A stretch of 8,013 nt of DNA from Clostridia bacterium (GTDB lineage: Bacteria > Bacillota > Clostridia > Christensenellales > Borkfalkiaceae), in NCBI GenBank assembly GCA_900770185.1, contig CAAGJM010000039.1, positions 1-8,013 of the forward strand, written 5' to 3'. The notes under the pieces are model-generated. The model was not told the DNA's origin, ran no database searches, and saw only the letters and a program-made list of their open reading frames with translations. Shown piece by piece: positions 5,932 to 8,013 of the stretch. A program made the position numbers and the translations under genes. Numbering within the stretch: the stretch's first letter is position 1; every line of letters starts with the position of its first letter.

Positions 5932-5960
5932 TTGATTTTATTCAAACACAGTAGTATAAT
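5932..5960 (+). promoter_or_regulatory. Promoter of the HTH gene pair
   Basis: TTGATT (5932-5937), a 17-base spacer and the consensus TATAAT (5955-5960). The expected start is near 5967, which puts the AAGGA ribosome binding site (5969-5973) almost at the 5' end of the message. It also shows that the TTG at 5932 is a -35 box, not a start codon. Confidence 0.8.
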
Positions 5961-5982
5961 TCAATTAAAAAGGACGGTTGTT

Positions 5983-7080
5983 ATGACAGAACTAAAAAAC
6001 AATATTAACCATTATATGCAATTAAAGGGTATCAAAAAATACACTGATTTGCTTAGATGTATAGGTAAGGAATTAGGAATTAAAAATAATGAATTGTATG
6101 AATTTGCAAGACGAGAAAAAGCAAATTTTACAAAAACGTTAAACGGAGCAAGACCTTTAAAGTATGAATTTATTATACCGTTAGAGAAAATCTTTGGCGT
6201 TTCGCTGGCTCGAATGTTGAATGAAAACTCATACAAACTACCGGTAGAAAAAGAAAACGTTCCGTTCGCTAAAGGGTTCAGATATTACGCATATTTAGAC
6301 GACCTTGATTTATACAAGAATGAATTTGATAAATTATCGACAAAAGACGGAAAATCTATTTTGAACAATATGGACGAATTCGGAAAAACGTTTTTGGACT
6401 ATGTTGTTGAATATCATGCGGTAAACGGCGTTAAATACCTACACGAAGAATATGGAATTACTTTAAAATGGCATTATAACAATTTCAATTTTAAAAAAGA
6501 GAGAGGGTCAATTTGGTGCAACTTCGACAACGCAATAGAATTCGCAAGACTTACCGCCGAAATGAACGACGCCGATTTATTTAACGATATTTACGATTCG
6601 TTTAATATGTTTTACACCAACGGTCATTACGGCGGTCACGATTCTATATTTTACAACCCCGATTATTTAGAAATATTGATGGACAACGATATAATTTTTA
6701 ATTCCATGTTTGAAACCAGAAAGTATTTTGAAGAATTAGGCAGCAGCGGGAAAAGAAAACATGGCACCGACGCTTTAGAACATTATTCATTTAACCCAAT
6801 CTTAAATAATTGCTTAAAACACGCTTTAGAGCATTTAGAAAAATATAAAAGTCAAGCAATAAAAATTTTACAATTCGGAATTATTCATAATAACAAATTT
6901 GCAAGCAACCACGATATTTCCGCCTGTTACATCTGCAACGAACTCGGCGGCATTAGAAATATTTATAATAACGACTTATACGACTGCGTTATTATCACCA
7001 ATAATCACAACATCGAAGATAAAGAAGTTAAAGTGCTAATAGATAAATTACCACAATTTAAATGTTGTATACCTAAATAA
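5983..7080 (+). CDS. Uncharacterised HTH protein with an ankyrin-like segment
   Basis: A 365-aa protein I cannot assign to a named family. Residues about 5-80 look like an XRE-type helix-turn-helix domain, stretched by an insert (NFTKTLNGARPLKYEFIIPLEKIFGVSLARML); the phrase from LNG to FGVSL is typical of the last helices. Residues about 124-158 match an ankyrin-like pattern (DEFGKTFLDYVVEYHAVNG then VKYLHEEYGI). The rest is mostly acidic and aromatic-rich, without membrane segments or a recognisable catalytic motif. I start it at ATG 5983, with AAGGA ten bases upstream; the in-frame TTG at 5932 lies in the promoter. Base composition is much more AT-rich than the genes to the left, suggesting horizontal acquisition. 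It is followed 26 bases later by a 58-aa gene in the same unit. A DNA-binding regulator of an accessory or defence function is possible but unproven. Confidence 0.75.
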   Translation: MTELKNNINHYMQLKGIKKYTDLLRCIGKELGIKNNELYEFARREKANFTKTLNGARPLKYEFIIPLEKIFGVSLARMLNENSYKLPVEKENVPFAKGFRYYAYLDDLDLYKNEFDKLSTKDGKSILNNMDEFGKTFLDYVVEYHAVNGVKYLHEEYGITLKWHYNNFNFKKERGSIWCNFDNAIEFARLTAEMNDADLFNDIYDSFNMFYTNGHYGGHDSIFYNPDYLEILMDNDIIFNSMFETRKYFEELGSSGKRKHGTDALEHYSFNPILNNCLKHALEHLEKYKSQAIKILQFGIIHNNKFASNHDISACYICNELGGIRNIYNNDLYDCVIITNNHNIEDKEVKVLIDKLPQFKCCIPK

Positions 7081-7106
7081 CAAATTAAACCACATCGAGG
7101 TGAATT

Positions 7107-7283
7107 ATGTTAAAATTAAATTTGAAGAAGAATTTATTCGGCAAAATAGATGAGCAAACCGAAAGAAACAGGCTAGGCAATCTAACAGAGACCGAACTTT
7201 TAATAGAAATAATTATAGAATTAAAAAAAATCAATAATAAGTGCGACGATATGGCGCGAAAAATCGTCATTTATGGTAATTAA
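7107..7283 (+). CDS. Small 58-aa protein, unknown function, co-transcribed with the HTH gene
   Basis: This short gene begins at ATG 7107 with an excellent ribosome binding site: GAGGTGA (7097-7103) three bases upstream. It ends at TAA 7281-7283. The protein starts MLKLNLKKNLFGKIDEQ. It then has a likely amphipathic helix (LTETELLIEIIIELKKINN, residues 26-44) and ends CDDMARKIVIYGN. There is no signal peptide, and the hydrophobic run is broken by Glu, so a membrane anchor is unlikely; a helical dimerisation or partner-binding segment is more plausible. The 26-base gap after the HTH gene and the terminator 79 bases downstream make it the second gene of a two-gene unit. No family is recognised. 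The strong ribosome binding site is the main support. Confidence 0.7.
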   Translation: MLKLNLKKNLFGKIDEQTERNRLGNLTETELLIEIIIELKKINNKCDDMARKIVIYGN

Positions 7284-7361
7284 GGTTAAATGCGCTTGCT
7301 CAGACAAACGACGTATAACACTATTCAACGCATAAATATATCTCATTTTAAATAATCAATC

Positions 7362-7392
7362 AAAAAAGATAGGTTTTACGCCTGTCTTTTTT
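7362..7392 (+). terminator. Rho-independent terminator closing the HTH/small-protein unit
   Basis: The 12-base arm at 7362-7373 (six A, then GATAGG) pairs with 7381-7392 (CCTGTC, then six T) with one T-G wobble and a 7-base loop. The T run makes it a good terminator on the plus strand; the six A allow some function on the minus strand. Confidence 0.88.
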
Positions 7393-7690
7393 GTTTGACA
7401 AGAATAATTTGCTGCAAAACCTAATATGAAACAAATATAAATTTTCAATATATTTATCACCGCAGACAATAAAATGCGGGAAATTAGTTGGTAAACGATA
7501 CTTTCGATAATTTTGTATAATCAAGCCGCTTTATTTTATCTTAAACGGAAATTTTAATAAGGTAATATTTAGGATTAGCCGAGTAAAATATAACGAATAT
7601 ATTTATAATTTGCGCGCCGTTCAATCCGTTAGTTAATAACTCGCGCGGCTGTATACACGCATACATATAAATATATGGGAATTGTTCCAC
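7393..7690. other. AT-rich non-coding stretch
   Basis: There is no open reading frame with a credible start in about 300 bases. A small hairpin is possible at 7460-7479 (CCGCA with TGCGG). A TATAAT at 7516-7521 and a TTGACA at 7395-7400 are present but neither has a partner box at proper spacing. Around 7612-7660 there are GC-rich patches (GCGCG near 7612, CGCGC near 7642) that could pair. I see nothing further I can name. Confidence 0.5.
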
Positions 7691-7788
7691 GAATTTTGGC
7701 GATTTTTGGCGAAAAACCGAGAATTTTTATGGCGGATTTCGGGGCAAAAATCGGGGTTTTAAAAAACGGGCAAAAATCGCCGCAATTC
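7691..7788. repeat. Nested long inverted repeat (about 98 nt), possible structured RNA or cruciform
   Basis: Outer arms 7691-7708 and 7771-7788 pair over 18 positions: 11 bp perfect (GGCGATTTTTG with CAAAAATCGCC), two non-Watson-Crick positions, then 5 bp (GAATT with AATTC). Inside, AAAACC (7713-7718) pairs with GGTTTT (7755-7760), and ATTTTT (7723-7728) can pair with AAAAAT (7746-7751). Direct repeats are also present: GGGCAAAAATCG at 7742-7753 and 7768-7779, and a tandem of ATTTTGGCG-like units at 7693-7711. No coding frame explains it. There is no T run after the stem, so it is not a terminator. Confidence 0.6.
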
Positions 7789-7896
7789 AAAACGCCGCCC
7801 GCCCACCTATTTTAACGCGACGTAAAATCAAAAATTATATAAGTTCAAATTTATTTCCCCACCCACATAGTCCCGCACCGAAAAACACCCACCCTT

Positions 7897-7933
7897 TAGT
7901 GCGTCAGTAATAGGGATTATTACTGACGCACTA
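7897..7933. repeat. Perfect 16-bp hairpin at the head of the hairpin array
   Basis: TAGTGCGTCAGTAATA (7897-7912) and its exact reverse complement (7918-7933) flank the 5-base loop GGGAT. The last base of the right arm is also the first base of the first AGTTATATT repeat, so hairpin and array are joined without a gap. No T tract follows. Confidence 0.9.
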
Positions 7934-8013
7934 GTTATATTTGCCTATCGGCAAGTTATATTGCTTTCGCAGTTATATTTTGCTACGCAAAGTTATATTT
8001 TCACTACTGTGAA
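7933..8013. repeat. Array of AGTTATATT 9-mers alternating with covarying mini-hairpins (continues past the window)
   Basis: AGTTATATT occurs at 7933-7941, 7954-7962, 7971-7979 and 7991-7999. After each copy comes a small hairpin with a different stem: TGCC/GGCA (7942-7953), GC/GC (7963-7970, extended by one T-A pair from the flanking repeats), TTGC/GCAA (7980-7990) and TTCAC/GTGAA (8000-8013, the last base of the window). Stem sequences change completely while pairing is kept, so selection or the generating mechanism acts on the fold. Unit lengths are 21, 17 and 20 bases. This is not CRISPR: repeats and intervals are far too short and the intervals are self-complementary. Confidence 0.85.

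Noticed and set aside
7085..7270. Minus-strand 61-codon frame opposite the small gene
   Set aside because: It has no ribosome binding site and a low-complexity Ile/Ser/Phe-rich product. The plus-strand 58-aa gene has a near-perfect one.
7395..7427. Promoter TTGACA ... TAATAT after the last terminator
   Set aside because: The spacer is 21 bases and no gene follows.
7933..8013. CRISPR array
   Set aside because: The repeats are only 9 bases, the intervals 8-14 bases, and the intervals are self-complementary hairpins rather than unique spacers. No cas gene is present.

Overview
The window looks like a Bacillota (Clostridia-type, probably gut-associated and uncultured) chromosome segment. This rests on strong AGGAGG-type ribosome binding sites, TTGACA/TATAAT-type promoters with 17-nt spacers, a compact iscS-iscU-Rrf2 iron-sulfur cluster, and a lipoprotein esterase with bacterial Ig-like repeats. 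The taxon is inferred from style; no phylogenetic marker is present.

Left edge (1-624), no convincing gene. A 232-bp direct repeat (copy 1 at 1-232, partial copy 2 at 233-426) contains small hairpin units in alternating orientation. Their stems differ in sequence but stay complementary. A good leftward promoter (574-602) follows, with no evident gene behind it except a possible 17-codon ORF.

Iron-sulfur operon (625-2974, minus strand). iscS (2810-1623), iscU (1523-1077) and an IscR-like Rrf2 regulator (1017-625) are read from one strong promoter at 2946-2974. A dyad operator lies at the start site and a related 10-bp repeat lies between -35 and -10. The third gene probably represses the operon when clusters are plentiful. 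A possible RNA structure lies between iscS and iscU.

Divergent pair (3026-5805). A GNAT acetyltransferase (minus) has its own promoter, an 11-bp palindrome at its transcript start and a terminator. On the plus strand is a 634-aa secreted lipoprotein: lipobox, three Ig-like regions, a CE2-type jelly roll and an SGNH esterase domain. It is probably a surface enzyme that deacetylates plant polysaccharide. A 16-bp stem terminator closes it.

Accessory part (5806-8013). An AT-rich two-gene unit codes for a 365-aa HTH protein with an ankyrin-like segment and a 58-aa protein with a strong ribosome binding site. Repeats lie upstream and a terminator follows. The last 620 bases are non-coding but highly structured. 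They hold a nested stem of about 98 nt, a perfect 16-bp hairpin, and an array of a constant 9-mer (AGTTATATT, four copies) separated by small hairpins whose stems change while staying complementary. The array reaches the window edge and is the most unusual feature here.
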